Assembly (NCBI GenBank): GCA_963805605.1
Contig: CAWDUX010000002.1
Coordinates: 930,001-994,000 of the forward strand
Length of the DNA: 64,000 nucleotides
Origin: Actinocatenispora sp963805605
Lineage (GTDB): Bacteria; Actinomycetota; Actinomycetes; Mycobacteriales; Micromonosporaceae
Direction of reading: 5' to 3'
Shown here: piece by piece, positions 15,750 through 24,709 of the stretch
How positions within the stretch are numbered: the stretch's first letter is position 1
Layout of the letters: every line of letters starts with the position of its first letter
Made by a program: the position numbers and the translations under genes
Notes under the pieces: model-generated
Told to the model about the DNA's origin: nothing
Database searches by the model: none
The model's input: the letters and a program-made list of their open reading frames with translations, nothing else

Positions 15750-16793
15750 ATGAGCGTGAGCTATCTGGCCGTGGGCGGGGCGGGGGGCGGGCTGGCGGGC
15801 ACCGTCGCCGACTGGGCGACCAGGGTCATGGACGTGCTGGGCAGCCCGGGTGCCGGCCTGGCCAATGCGCTGGACAGCATCATCCCGGTGCTGCCCAGCG
15901 AGGTGATCCTGCCGCTGGCCGGGTTCGCGGCCAACCGCGGCACCATCAACCTGTACGCGGCGCTGGTGTGGACCACGATCGGCTCGATCGTCGGCTCCGT
16001 GGTGATGTACTACATCGGTGCGGCGTTCGGCCGGGACCGGATGATGGCGCTGGTGGCCAGGATCCCGCTGGTCAAGGTGTCGGAGGTGGAACGCACCGAG
16101 GCCTGGTTCCGCCGGCACGGCACCAAGACGGTCTTCTTCGGGCGGATGGTGCCGGTGTTCCGCAGCCTGATCTCCATCCCGGCCGGCCTGGAGCGCATGC
16201 CGTTACCCCGGTTCATCCTGTACACGGCGCTGGGTAGCGCGATCTGGAACACCATCTTCGTGATGGCCGGCTACCTGCTGGGCGCCAACTGGCCGAAGGT
16301 CGAACAGTACGGCGGGATATTCTCCAAGGTCATCATCGGCCTGATCGTGCTGGCGGTGATCTACTTCGTGGTATCCCGGCTGATGCGGCGGCGCAGGGAG
16401 GCTGCCGCCGAGGAGTCCGGCCAGACCCCACCGGGCGACGGTCCGGCCGGCGGCTGGAGTGACTGGCTGCCCGAGGAGGACGGTGGTGCCGGTGGTTGGC
16501 CGCCCCGTGAGGACCAGCGCGGCCCCGTGTCCCGACCCGCCGAACGACACCATCCGACGACCTCTGCGCCTTCCGGGCCGCCGGCACCCGAGCCTGGCCG
16601 GCATTTCGAATCGCCCCGGCCGACCCCCGAACCACCGCGCGGCACGGTGTACGGCAATCCCCGCCGGCAGGATCCGCCACCACCCGCTCGGCCGGAACCG
16701 ACCGGGTGGCAGGAACCGGTCGAGCGCCCCGAGCCACCGCAGCGCCCTGAGCCTCCGGATCAGCCTCGCCAGTTCTCCTTCTGGGACCGCTGA
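15750..16793 (+). CDS. DedA-family (SNARE-associated) membrane protein with Pro-rich tail
   Basis: A 347-aa membrane protein. Residues about 1-215 form a DedA/VTT domain: the reentrant-loop motif SIIPVLPSEVILPLAGF, GSIVGSVVMYYIGAAFGRD, then the basic motif FGRMVPVFRSLISIPAG, and ILYTALGSAIWNTIFVMAGYLLG. DedA proteins support membrane homeostasis and some flip undecaprenyl phosphate. From about residue 216 a basic stretch RRRR leads into a ~130-residue disordered, Pro/Arg/Glu-rich cytoplasmic tail (repeated RPEPP), which is longer than in usual DedA proteins. It converges on the SpoIIM-like gene with a 13-bp gap. Confidence 0.85.
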   Translation: MSVSYLAVGGAGGGLAGTVADWATRVMDVLGSPGAGLANALDSIIPVLPSEVILPLAGFAANRGTINLYAALVWTTIGSIVGSVVMYYIGAAFGRDRMMALVARIPLVKVSEVERTEAWFRRHGTKTVFFGRMVPVFRSLISIPAGLERMPLPRFILYTALGSAIWNTIFVMAGYLLGANWPKVEQYGGIFSKVIIGLIVLAVIYFVVSRLMRRRREAAAEESGQTPPGDGPAGGWSDWLPEEDGGAGGWPPREDQRGPVSRPAERHHPTTSAPSGPPAPEPGRHFESPRPTPEPPRGTVYGNPRRQDPPPPARPEPTGWQEPVERPEPPQRPEPPDQPRQFSFWDR

Positions 16794-16806
16794 CCGCGCG
16801 CCCTCA

Positions 16807-17772
16807 TCAGTCGTCGATGTCACCGGTCTGACCTGCGCGTACGGCACGGCCACCAAAGCGCACCACATACGTGAGGAAACCGGCGAATGCCACCAGACCG
16901 ATCAGGATCCGGGCTGCGGTCGGCAGCCCGGACGGGGTGACGAAAGCTTCGATCAGGCCGCTGACCGCCAGCACCGGTACCAGCCCGAGCGCTATCGCGG
17001 CGCCGGATCGGGCTGACCGGGCCAGCGCCTGGCCCCGGGTCAGGTCGGGCCCGGGGGCAATCCAGGACCAGCCGATCCGCAGCCCGGCGCCGGCGGCCAC
17101 GAACACGGCCGTCAGTTCCAGCATGCCGTGCGGCATGACCAGGCCGAAGAACTGCTCACCGCGCCCGGCACCGATCATCGCGCCACCGTCGACCCCGAGG
17201 CTGAGCGCATTGTCGGCCAGCGCGATCAGTACCGGAAATAGCAGGATCCCGGAGGCCAGGCAGAGTCCGGCGATCAGCGCGTTGTTCGTCCAGACCTGGA
17301 AGGCGAAGTCCTCGGCCGGCGCCTGCGAATAGTAGGCGACGAAGTCGCGGTCCACCAACTGACGGACCGCGTCGTCACCGATCAGGTGGGTGAGTGCCTC
17401 CGGATGATCGGCGAAGTAGACCATCAGGCCGATCGAGACGATGGTGAAGATGCTGGCCACCCCGCACCACCAGGGCCAGCACCGGTACACCGCGCCGGGG
17501 AAGGTGGTGGTGAAGAACCGGCCCACGTCCCGCAGCCGGGACGGCCGGCCGCCGGTGATGCTCGCCCGGGAGCGCAGTACCAGCCGGGACAGCCGCGCCA
17601 CCAGCGCCGGGTCAGGGGAACGGCTCCGTACCAGCGACAGATGGGTCGAGGTCCGCTGGTAGAGCAGCACCAGCTCGTCGGCCTCGGCCCCGGACGGGCG
17701 GTAGCTGGAGGCCAACTCGTCGAGTCGACGCCACTGCTCCTGATGCTCGGTGACGAACGCGTCGAGGTCCAC
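16807..17772 (-). CDS. SpoIIM-like (stage II sporulation protein M family) membrane protein
   Basis: A 321-aa multi-pass membrane protein of the SpoIIM/DUF95 family. A cytoplasmic helical N-terminus (about residues 1-100) is followed by about six membrane helices. Family-type motifs include FAFQVWTNNALIAGLCLASGILL and MPHGMLELTAVFVAAGAGLRIG. The GTG at 17772 starts the protein, with GAGGAGG about 10 nt upstream. It is divergent from an RDD-family gene; SpoIIM-RDD pairs are common in actinobacteria, usually next to MoxR/DUF58 genes that are missing here. Its biochemical role is unknown in most hosts. Confidence 0.8.
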   Translation of the reverse strand: MDLDAFVTEHQEQWRRLDELASSYRPSGAEADELVLLYQRTSTHLSLVRSRSPDPALVARLSRLVLRSRASITGGRPSRLRDVGRFFTTTFPGAVYRCWPWWCGVASIFTIVSIGLMVYFADHPEALTHLIGDDAVRQLVDRDFVAYYSQAPAEDFAFQVWTNNALIAGLCLASGILLFPVLIALADNALSLGVDGGAMIGAGRGEQFFGLVMPHGMLELTAVFVAAGAGLRIGWSWIAPGPDLTRGQALARSARSGAAIALGLVPVLAVSGLIEAFVTPSGLPTAARILIGLVAFAGFLTYVVRFGGRAVRAGQTGDIDD

Positions 17773-17842
17773 CCGGCAGCCACCTCCTCGCGCCGAGGAT
17801 AGAGCGTTGGTGCCCGCCGGACGGATACGGGAGGATGGCCGG

Positions 17843-18748
17843 GTGGACAGTGGACCCGCAGTTGACGGGCGGCTCATCAACGGCGAGGGCGTCGAGGTCG
17901 AGGTCCGGTTGGCCGGGCTGGGTTCCCGGGTGCCGGCGTTCCTGATCGACACGCTGCTGCAGGTGGTGCTCGGCGTGATGCTGCTGCTGCTCGGTACGGC
18001 CCTGCTGATCAACCTGGCGCTGCGCGGGAGCCCGCATACCGCGCTGGCCAGCGGGCTGGGGGTGGTCGGTCTGGTCACCGTGTTCGTGGTCTATCCGGTG
18101 ACGGTGGAGACGCTCAGCGGTGGCCGGTCGGTCGGCAAACTGGCGATGGGGCTGCGGGTGGTCCGCGAGGACGGTGGCCCGATCCGTTTCCGGCATGCGT
18201 TGACCCGGTCGTTGGTCGGGCTCGCGGTGGAATGGCCGGGGCTGCTGATCCCGCCGCTGAGCTGGCTGGTCTGCCTGGGTGTGATGCTCGGCCAGTCGTC
18301 CGGGCGCCGGTTGGGCGACCTGGCGGCCGGCACCGTGGTGATGCATGAGCGCACTCCGGCCTCGTGGGGCTGGGTGCCGAGAATGCCGCTGGCGCTGGCG
18401 TCGTGGGCGGCCACCCTCGACCTCGCCGGACTCGACGACGACCTGGCCCTGGCCGTACGGCACTACCTGGCCCGCAACCGGCAGCTCCGGGAACCGGCGC
18501 GTACCCGCCTGGGCTACCTGCTGGCCAGCCAGGTGGCTCGGCAGACCACACCACCCGCGCCGCCGGGCACACCGGGTTGGGCCTATCTGGCGGCGGTCCT
18601 GGCCGAGCGGCACCACCGTTCCGCGGCCCGGCTGTCGGCGCGCCGTACGGTGGTGGACCGGATCTGGTCGGGGTTGCCGGGCGGTGTCGGGCCGGCTCCG
18701 ATGGCGCCGGCGTTGCGTCCGGCCCACCCACCGGCCGGTACGCGGTAG
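17843..18748 (+). CDS. RDD-family membrane protein
   Basis: A 301-aa protein whose RDD domain (about residues 15-150) has three or four membrane helices and the defining Arg and Asp residues (LGSRVPAFLIDTLLQ, then GGRSVGKLAMGLRVVREDGG and SSGRRLGDLAAGTVV). A C-terminal cytoplasmic part of about 140 residues is helical and Arg-rich. RDD proteins are thought to be membrane transport or assembly components. GTG 17843 has GGGAGGA upstream. It shares a 70-bp divergent promoter gap with the SpoIIM-like gene, suggesting a common role. Confidence 0.8.
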   Translation: MDSGPAVDGRLINGEGVEVEVRLAGLGSRVPAFLIDTLLQVVLGVMLLLLGTALLINLALRGSPHTALASGLGVVGLVTVFVVYPVTVETLSGGRSVGKLAMGLRVVREDGGPIRFRHALTRSLVGLAVEWPGLLIPPLSWLVCLGVMLGQSSGRRLGDLAAGTVVMHERTPASWGWVPRMPLALASWAATLDLAGLDDDLALAVRHYLARNRQLREPARTRLGYLLASQVARQTTPPAPPGTPGWAYLAAVLAERHHRSAARLSARRTVVDRIWSGLPGGVGPAPMAPALRPAHPPAGTR

Positions 18749-19066
18749 CCCCCGTCGGACGGATGTGACGCGCGGGACGGCCGTACGGCCGAAGGACCCC
18801 CCGCCTCCGACGAACGTGCCGCCCCGCGCTCCCCCCGGTTGGGCTCCCCCCGTACTGCCTCTGGCCCAGCCACAGAACGGAATATAACGTTCTGTAGCTA
18901 TAGAGTTACTGAGAATGACATCCCTGTCAAGTGGAATCGCGATTCCGGCCGGCTGTGTTGTCTGTCCGGCAAAGGACGCTGTACCCACCGGCCGGGCGGT
19001 GACATTCCCCGGCACGCCAACGCCCCGCGCGTGACCGGCCTCCGCACAGGAATACCCTGTCGTTCC
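18749..19066 (+). promoter_or_regulatory. 318-bp leader region of the ABC exporter with a 22-bp operator-like palindrome
   Basis: No gene is seen here. At 18873-18894 CAGAACG and CGTTCTG form a perfect 7-bp inverted repeat around GAATATAA, in an AT-rich island of about 50 bp that continues TAGCTATAGAGTTACTGAG. That is the natural site for the exporter promoter and a dimeric regulator (TetR- or MarR-sized spacing). No regulator gene adjoins, so the regulator would act from elsewhere. Confidence 0.5.
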
Positions 19067-20062
19067 GTGAGCGAAGACGCGCAGCAACGGACCGTACGCG
19101 GCGCCGCGCGCCCCGCAGCAGCGCCCCACAGCAGCGAACCCGCAAGCCCCGTCCTCGCGGTAGAAGGCCTGGTCAAGCGGTTCGGAAGCGTCGTCGCCGT
19201 CAACTCCCTCAGCCTCACCCAGCAGGCCGGCACCGTACTTGCCGTGCTCGGACCCAACGGCGCCGGCAAGACCACCACGGTGGAGATCTGCGAAGGGTTC
19301 CAACGCGCCGACGCCGGCACCGTACGGGTACTCGGCCTCGATCCGGCCACCCGGTCCAGCCAGCTACGCACCCGCATCGGCGTCATGCCGCAGGGCGGCG
19401 GGGCCTATCCGGGCGTACGGGCCGGGGAGATGCTCCGGCTCGTCGCCAGTTGCGCAGCGCATCCGCTGGACCCCGACTGGTTACTCGACGTACTCGGACT
19501 CCGTGACGCCCTGCACACCCCGTACCGGCGGCTGTCCGGCGGACAGCAGCAACGGCTCTCCCTCGCCTGCGCCGTGGTCGGCCGCCCGGAACTGGTCTTC
19601 CTGGACGAACCGACCGCCGGCCTCGACCCGCAGGCCCGCCGCCTGGTCTGGGAACTCGTCGCCGCGCTGCGTACCGACGGGGTCAGCGTGCTGCTCACCA
19701 CACACCTGATGGACGAGGCCGAAACCCTCGCCGACCAGGTCGTCATCCTCGACCATGGCAGCGTGGTGGCCAGCGGCACGCCGGCCGAGTTGACCGCCGC
19801 CGCGGACGAAGAACGCCAGCTCGGTTTCCGCGCGCCCACCGGCCTGCCCCTCGACGACCTGCTGACCCGGCTCCCGGACGGCTGCCGGGCGGAAGAACCC
19901 AGCCCCGGCCGGTACCTGGTGCGGGGCACGATCGGGCCGACGGAGGTCTCGACGGTGACCAGCTGGTGCGCGGAACGCGACATCCTCGCCGACGACCTGA
20001 AGGTGCTGCGCCGCAGCCTGGAAGACGTATTCCTCGACCTCACCGGGCGGGAGCTGAGATGA
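19067..20062 (+). CDS. ABC exporter ATP-binding protein
   Basis: A 331-aa ATPase subunit of a two-gene ABC exporter. After a 28-residue Ala/Pro-rich lead, the nucleotide-binding domain shows Walker A GPNGAGKT near residue 65, the Q-loop (MPQGG), signature LSGGQQQRLSLA, Walker B LVFLDEPTAGLDP and the switch His in LTTHLMDEAE. The C-terminal part has the LxDVFLDLTGR ending of ABC-2 (DrrA-type) proteins. GTG 19067 is preceded by no clear ribosome binding site. Its last codon overlaps the ATG of the permease, so the pair is co-translated. Confidence 0.9.
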   Translation: MSEDAQQRTVRGAARPAAAPHSSEPASPVLAVEGLVKRFGSVVAVNSLSLTQQAGTVLAVLGPNGAGKTTTVEICEGFQRADAGTVRVLGLDPATRSSQLRTRIGVMPQGGGAYPGVRAGEMLRLVASCAAHPLDPDWLLDVLGLRDALHTPYRRLSGGQQQRLSLACAVVGRPELVFLDEPTAGLDPQARRLVWELVAALRTDGVSVLLTTHLMDEAETLADQVVILDHGSVVASGTPAELTAAADEERQLGFRAPTGLPLDDLLTRLPDGCRAEEPSPGRYLVRGTIGPTEVSTVTSWCAERDILADDLKVLRRSLEDVFLDLTGRELR

Positions 20063-20853
20063 GCAGCACGAACACACCGGTCCGCTTCGGCCCCGGCACC
20101 TTCACCCCCGATCCTGGTCGCGGCCCGCTCGCCCGGATGCTGTGGGCGCAGACCCGTACCGAGACCACCCTGGCCCTACGCAACGGCGAGCAGCTGCTGC
20201 TGACCCTGATCATCCCGCTGGCACTGCTGGTCGGGCTGACCGAACTGCCGATCATCCACCTGGCCAGCCCCCGGATCAACTGGGTCACCCCGCGCATCAT
20301 CGCCCTCGCCGTGATGTCCACCGCATTCACCAGCCAGGCGATCTCGCTCGGCTTCGACCGCCGGTACGGGGTACTGAAACGGCTCGCCGCGACCGCCCTG
20401 CCGCGCTGGCTGCTGGTCGCCGGCCGGGTGCTGTCGGCCTGCTGCGTGGTACTCATCCAGCTGGTCGTACTGAGCGCCGTCGCGGCGCTGCTCGGCTGGT
20501 CACCGACCCTCGCCGGGGCCGGCTGGGCGGTGCTGCTCATCGCGCTCGGCGCACTGGCCTTCGGCGCCCTGGGCGTACTGCTCGGCGGTTCGCTGCGCGC
20601 CGAGATCGTGCTTGCCGTCGCCAACGCCGTCTGGTTCGTGCTGCTGCTCGCCGGCGGCATCGCGGTCCCACCCGGCTCGCTGCCGGTCGGGCTCGCCGAC
20701 CTGGTCGGGATACTGCCGTCCGGCGCACTGGCCGGCGGACTCACCGACGTACTGGCCGCCGGGACCGGACCCGGCTGGCAGCCGTTCGCGGTGCTGGCCG
20801 CCTGGGCACTGCTGCCCGGGCTGCTCGCCGCCCGGACCACCCGGCTCACCTGA
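20059..20853 (+). CDS. ABC-2 type exporter permease
   Basis: A 264-aa membrane protein with six predicted helices, starting at an ATG that overlaps the ATPase stop (ATGA). The family pattern GFDRRYGVLKRLAATALPRWLLVAGRV, linking TM2 and TM3, and the conserved hydrophobic C-half support an ABC-2 permease. With the ATPase it should export a drug, lipid or glycan. No substrate clue is present. Confidence 0.85.
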   Translation: MSSTNTPVRFGPGTFTPDPGRGPLARMLWAQTRTETTLALRNGEQLLLTLIIPLALLVGLTELPIIHLASPRINWVTPRIIALAVMSTAFTSQAISLGFDRRYGVLKRLAATALPRWLLVAGRVLSACCVVLIQLVVLSAVAALLGWSPTLAGAGWAVLLIALGALAFGALGVLLGGSLRAEIVLAVANAVWFVLLLAGGIAVPPGSLPVGLADLVGILPSGALAGGLTDVLAAGTGPGWQPFAVLAAWALLPGLLAARTTRLT

Positions 20854-20889
20854 ACCTGGCGGCGCCAAGGAAGTGCGGCGCCGCACGGC

Positions 20890-22074
20890 TCACTGGGCGG
20901 TGCTGGCCTGGAACACCTCGCCGAAACCGGTCAACCGCACATCCGGGTACACCGCCGGTACGAACGCCGCCCGGCCCGGCGGCAACGTCACCGGACCCGA
21001 ACCGTCATCGGCGATCACCCGACCCGACAGGCAGAACAGCACCCGCGGACCCGTCGCCGACAACACCAACCGCGGATTGGGCCCACCCACCCGGGCCCGG
21101 GACAAGGTGAACTCCGCCACCCCTGGCAGCGCCGGCCACGCCTCGACACCCGGAAACCGCGGAACCGGATCGCTCACCGGCGGCGGCCCCGACTCGAACC
21201 GCAGCACCCGCAACAGTTCCGGCACGTCCACGTGCTTGGGGGTCAGACCACCGCGCAGCACGTTGTCCGACGCGGCCATGATCTCCATACCGACGCCACG
21301 CAGATAGGCGTGCAGGTAGCCGGCCGGGGCGTACAGCGCCTGGCCTGGACGCAACCGGACGTGGTTGAGCAGCAGCGCCACCAGCGCCCCGACATCACCC
21401 GGGAAGCTGCCCACCAACTCCAGCAGCAGCCGGTACGACCCGTCGGTGGCGTCACCGACCAGCTCCGCTGCGGCGAGCGTCGCCGCCTCCACCGTGCTCG
21501 CCCGTACCTCCGCCGGCCAGCCCAGCATCATGCTGACCGCCGCGCGCAGCCCGTCCTGCCCGGGCAGCGCCGACACCACCTCGGCCAACGCCGGAACCGA
21601 CAACGAGGCCAGTACCTGCGCCGACTCCGCCGGATCCCGGAACCCGCACAGGCCCTCGAAATCGGTCAGGGCGCAGATCATCTCCGGCTTGTGGTGCGGG
21701 TCGGCATAGTTGCGGTGCGGCGCGTCCCGCGGCACCCCGGCCGCCTCCTCCGCCGCGAAACCCGCCTCGGCCTGCGCCCTGTCCGGATGCGCCTGCAACG
21801 ACAATGGCTGGTCGGCGGCCAGCACCTTCAACAGGAACGGCAACCGGCCGAACCGGGCAGCCGGCCCCAACGTGGTCCGCGGGTCGGCCGCCACCACCTC
21901 CGCCAAGCTCACCTGCCCGTCGTCCCGCCACACCGTCGACGGCGCCGCCGGATGCGCGCCCAGCCACAGCTCGGCCTCGGGCGCCGGCGCCGGCGCCTGC
22001 CGACCCTGGATCGCCGCGATCGCGGTACGCGAACCCCACGCGTACTGCTGGATGCGACCCTGCAACAGTTCCAT
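20890..22074 (-). CDS. manA: Mannose-6-phosphate isomerase, class I
   Basis: A 394-aa zinc-dependent isomerase interconverting fructose-6-phosphate and mannose-6-phosphate, the entry into GDP-mannose synthesis. YAWGSRTAIAAIQG opens the protein; zinc-site regions LQAHPDRAQAE and NYADPHHKPEM, and the later LRPGQALYAPAGYLHAYLRGVGMEIMAASDNVLRGGLTPKHVD, are all classical. It is the last gene of a minus-strand run with a CDF transporter, an SIS protein, a Trm112-like protein and manB, an order also found in mycobacteria. Confidence 0.95.
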   Translation of the reverse strand: MELLQGRIQQYAWGSRTAIAAIQGRQAPAPAPEAELWLGAHPAAPSTVWRDDGQVSLAEVVAADPRTTLGPAARFGRLPFLLKVLAADQPLSLQAHPDRAQAEAGFAAEEAAGVPRDAPHRNYADPHHKPEMICALTDFEGLCGFRDPAESAQVLASLSVPALAEVVSALPGQDGLRAAVSMMLGWPAEVRASTVEAATLAAAELVGDATDGSYRLLLELVGSFPGDVGALVALLLNHVRLRPGQALYAPAGYLHAYLRGVGMEIMAASDNVLRGGLTPKHVDVPELLRVLRFESGPPPVSDPVPRFPGVEAWPALPGVAEFTLSRARVGGPNPRLVLSATGPRVLFCLSGRVIADDGSGPVTLPPGRAAFVPAVYPDVRLTGFGEVFQASTAQ

Positions 22075-22076
22075 GT

Positions 22077-23033
22077 TCAGTTCTCCAGCCGTGGTGCCTC
22101 CGCCGCATGCGCCGCCGGCGCCTGCGCGGCCACGTACAGGTCCGGCTCCAGGAAGATCACCCGGGCGATCGGTACGGCCGCCCGGACCCTGGACTCCGCC
22201 GCGTCGATACCCCGGGCCACCTCGGCGGCCGTGTCATCGTGGTGCACCGCGATCTTTGCGGCGACCAGCAGTTCGTCCGGCCCCAGATGCAGGGTCCGCA
22301 TGTGGATCACCCGCTCCACCTCCGGACCGTCCACAATGGCCTTCTCGATCGCATGCAAATTCGCCGGACTCGCCGACTCCCCCACCAGCATGCTCTTCGT
22401 CTCGACCGCCAGTACGACCGCCACGCACACCAGCAGCGCGCCGATACCCAGCGTGCCGATCCCGTCGAACACGCCATTACCGGTGATCAGGGTCAGACCC
22501 ACCCCGAACAATGCCAGAGCCAGACCCGCCAGCGCCGCCGAATCCTCCAGTAGCACCACCGGCAGTTCCGGGTTCTTCGCCCGGCGGATGTACTCGGCCA
22601 TCGACACGCCCGCCCGCGCCGACTTCGACTCCTGCCAGGCGGTGCGGAACGAGTTGCCTTCCAGCACGATGCTGACCACCAGCACCGCGATCGGCACCCA
22701 CTGCCAGGAATGGATCGCCTCCGGATGCACGATCTTGTGATAGCCCTCGTACAACGCGAACAGGCCACCCACCGAGAACAGCACCACGGCGACGATGAAG
22801 CCGTAGATGTAGCGCTCCCGGCCATAACCGAACGGGTGCTGCTTGTCCGCGCCCTTCTCAGACTTACGGCCACCGATCAGCAGCAGCACCTGGTTGCCCG
22901 AATCGGCCACCGAATGGATGCCCTCCGCCAGCATCGACGACGACTGGGTCATGGCGAACGCCAGGAACTTCACCACCGCGATACCCAGATTCGCGCCGAG
23001 GGCAGCAAAGATCGCTTTCTTACCCTGTGACAT
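22077..23033 (-). CDS. Cation diffusion facilitator (zinc/divalent metal exporter)
   Basis: A 318-aa membrane transporter with six predicted helices and a cytoplasmic metallochaperone-like C-domain (from about residue 210). Metal-site residues are in GIHSVADSGNQ (TM2) and LLEDSAALAG (TM5), where HxxxD and D/E-D replace the HD/DD patterns of zinc transporters, which may mean Mn, Fe or Zn. It lies 2 bp upstream of manA; because manA is zinc-dependent the linkage may be meaningful or only positional. ATG 23033 begins directly at the hydrophobic N-terminus. Confidence 0.85.
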   Translation of the reverse strand: MSQGKKAIFAALGANLGIAVVKFLAFAMTQSSSMLAEGIHSVADSGNQVLLLIGGRKSEKGADKQHPFGYGRERYIYGFIVAVVLFSVGGLFALYEGYHKIVHPEAIHSWQWVPIAVLVVSIVLEGNSFRTAWQESKSARAGVSMAEYIRRAKNPELPVVLLEDSAALAGLALALFGVGLTLITGNGVFDGIGTLGIGALLVCVAVVLAVETKSMLVGESASPANLHAIEKAIVDGPEVERVIHMRTLHLGPDELLVAAKIAVHHDDTAAEVARGIDAAESRVRAAVPIARVIFLEPDLYVAAQAPAAHAAEAPRLEN

Positions 23034-23204
23034 GGCCCCGCTCGCTTGCGCTCGTTCGGCAGGCACCGGCTCCACCGGCGCTTGGATCGGCCGCTGGCAG
23101 CCGCTGCGCAGGCATCGCTTCGCGCACCCACTTCGCCGGGTTCTCACCGGTGGGGTGCGGGGTGCCGGCGCTGCGCGCGGCGCTCTCAGTGGGAGCTGCG
23201 GGGG

Positions 23205-24428
23205 TCACGGGGTGAGCAGCTCCTTCATCTCCGAGACCGCGGGGACGGCCATGGGGTCGAAGCCGTGGGCGAGGGCCAGGTAGACCGAGGCGAAGTCCGG
23301 TACCGCGGTCAGCGAGGCGAGGCGCTCCAGCGGGGAGGCGCCCTCGGCGGTCAGTACGGTGCAGCGGACGCCGCGGCGGGCGGCCAGTTCCTCGACCGCG
23401 TCGGCGCGGCGGCTCTCCACCGCGGGGGACTCGTCACCGGCGCGGTCCTCGGAAGGGCTGCCGGACTCGAAGCCGTCGTCACGCAGGATGACCAGCCGCA
23501 GACGGGTGCCAGCGGCCGGCTCGTCCGGTTCGTCGGCGAAGATGTCGCGCTCCGCCTCGTTCAGCGCGCCGAACACGCCGTCCAGCAGACCGACCGTGCC
23601 GCGGCCGGCCTCCAGCAGCGACCCGGACACCGACGGGTAGCGCGCGTTGGCGGCGAGCATGTCGGCGAACCGGCCGGCCGCCACCGCGGCGAGCGGGCCG
23701 CTGCCCCAGACCACCGGCAGGGTGCCGGCCAGTTCCAGAGCCAGCGACTTGGCCGGGTTGACGAACGCCTCGGCGGCGACCCGACAGCGTTCGGCGTCGG
23801 CGTCCAACCGGTTCGCCGCCTCCGCCAGATCGGCCTCGGCCAGCCGGACCAGGCCCAGCGCCCGGCCGGCCAGCAGCACCGGTACGGCCAGCGCCCACAG
23901 GCTGGCGCGGGCCGGTGCCCGGCGCGGTACCGGGATGAACGGCGCCCGGGCCCGTTCGGCCAGTGACTGCAGCTCCGAGTCGGGTGCGCCGATCGCCACC
24001 AGCCGGGCACCTCGCCGGGCTGCCGCCTCCGCCGCTGCCAGCGCCTCCGGGCTACGGCCCGAGGCGGACACGGCCAGTACGGTGTCTGCCGCCCCCACCC
24101 AGCCGGGGATGCCGGCGCTGCGGTGCGCCATCACCGGCACCGGGCAGCGCGGCCCGGACGCGGTGGCCAGGATGTCGCCGGTGAGTGCGGCGGTACCGAC
24201 CCCGGCCACGACCACGGCGCGCGGCCGGCCCTCATCGCCGAGTGAACGCAGGTCAGCCTCGGCGGTCAGCGCCATGGCCTCACGGATCTGCGGGCCACCG
24301 GCCGCGGTCGCCCGCAGCATGAAACCCGGATCTGCGGCATCGAGTTTGGCTGGATGGTCCAGCACGCTCTCGTCGACCGACCGATGGCCGGAGACACCGC
24401 CGGCACCTGATGCGGACATCGCACTCAC
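23205..24428 (-). CDS. SIS-domain protein, phosphomannose/phosphoglucose isomerase-like
   Basis: A 407-aa protein with two sugar-isomerase (SIS) folds. VVVAGVGTAALTGDILA and TVLAVSASGRSPEALAA are phosphosugar-binding SIS motifs; ALELAGTLPVVWGSGPLAAVAAGRFADML and the final VYLALAHGFDPMAVPAVSEMKELL match the archaeal bifunctional PGI/PMI group. The GTG at 24428 overlaps the TGA of the Trm112-like gene by 4 bp (GTGA); the ATG at 24419 is an alternative. In mycobacteria the same gene sits between manA and manB. The catalytic Glu/His pair is not certain, so it may be regulatory. Confidence 0.8.
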   Translation of the reverse strand: MSAMSASGAGGVSGHRSVDESVLDHPAKLDAADPGFMLRATAAGGPQIREAMALTAEADLRSLGDEGRPRAVVVAGVGTAALTGDILATASGPRCPVPVMAHRSAGIPGWVGAADTVLAVSASGRSPEALAAAEAAARRGARLVAIGAPDSELQSLAERARAPFIPVPRRAPARASLWALAVPVLLAGRALGLVRLAEADLAEAANRLDADAERCRVAAEAFVNPAKSLALELAGTLPVVWGSGPLAAVAAGRFADMLAANARYPSVSGSLLEAGRGTVGLLDGVFGALNEAERDIFADEPDEPAAGTRLRLVILRDDGFESGSPSEDRAGDESPAVESRRADAVEELAARRGVRCTVLTAEGASPLERLASLTAVPDFASVYLALAHGFDPMAVPAVSEMKELLTP

Positions 24429-24634
24429 CCTGCATCGTTGGGTCTGGGCGCCTGCCGCGCCTCGTCGAGCAGCAGCACCGGGATGCCGTCCACCACATCG
24501 AAGATCCGGTGGCATTCGGTGCAGGTCAGGGTCTGTGCACCGGCGTCGTAGGTCAGCGGCGCGTGGTGCTCGTCGGGACAGGCCAGAATCGACAGCAGTT
24601 CCTCGGCCAGTACCGGCGAAGCTTGGTCGGACAT
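24425..24634 (-). CDS. Trm112-like (UPF0434) zinc-ribbon protein
   Basis: A 69-aa protein: LLSILACPDEHHAPLTY, then LTCTECHRIFDVVDGIPVLLLDEA. Three cysteines remain of the usual four, with His/Asp in place of the second Cys (CPDEHH). Trm112-like proteins activate methyltransferases or serve as small zinc modules. ATG 24634 has AGAGGG 7 nt upstream. It is co-translated with the SIS gene and lies between it and manB. Confidence 0.85.
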   Translation of the reverse strand: MSDQASPVLAEELLSILACPDEHHAPLTYDAGAQTLTCTECHRIFDVVDGIPVLLLDEARQAPRPNDAG

Positions 24635-24709
24635 GACGGTCACCCTCTTCGGTTCGGCGGGTACGGGCGGCGGTCACCGGTGACGGTCCGGTGCCCCGGG
24701 CGCAGCGGG

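Noticed and set aside
23034..23204. A regulatory hairpin CGCTCGCTTGCGCTCG near 23040 between the CDF and SIS genes
   Set aside because: A short, low-information repeat common in GC-rich genomes; no clear promoter or terminator geometry.
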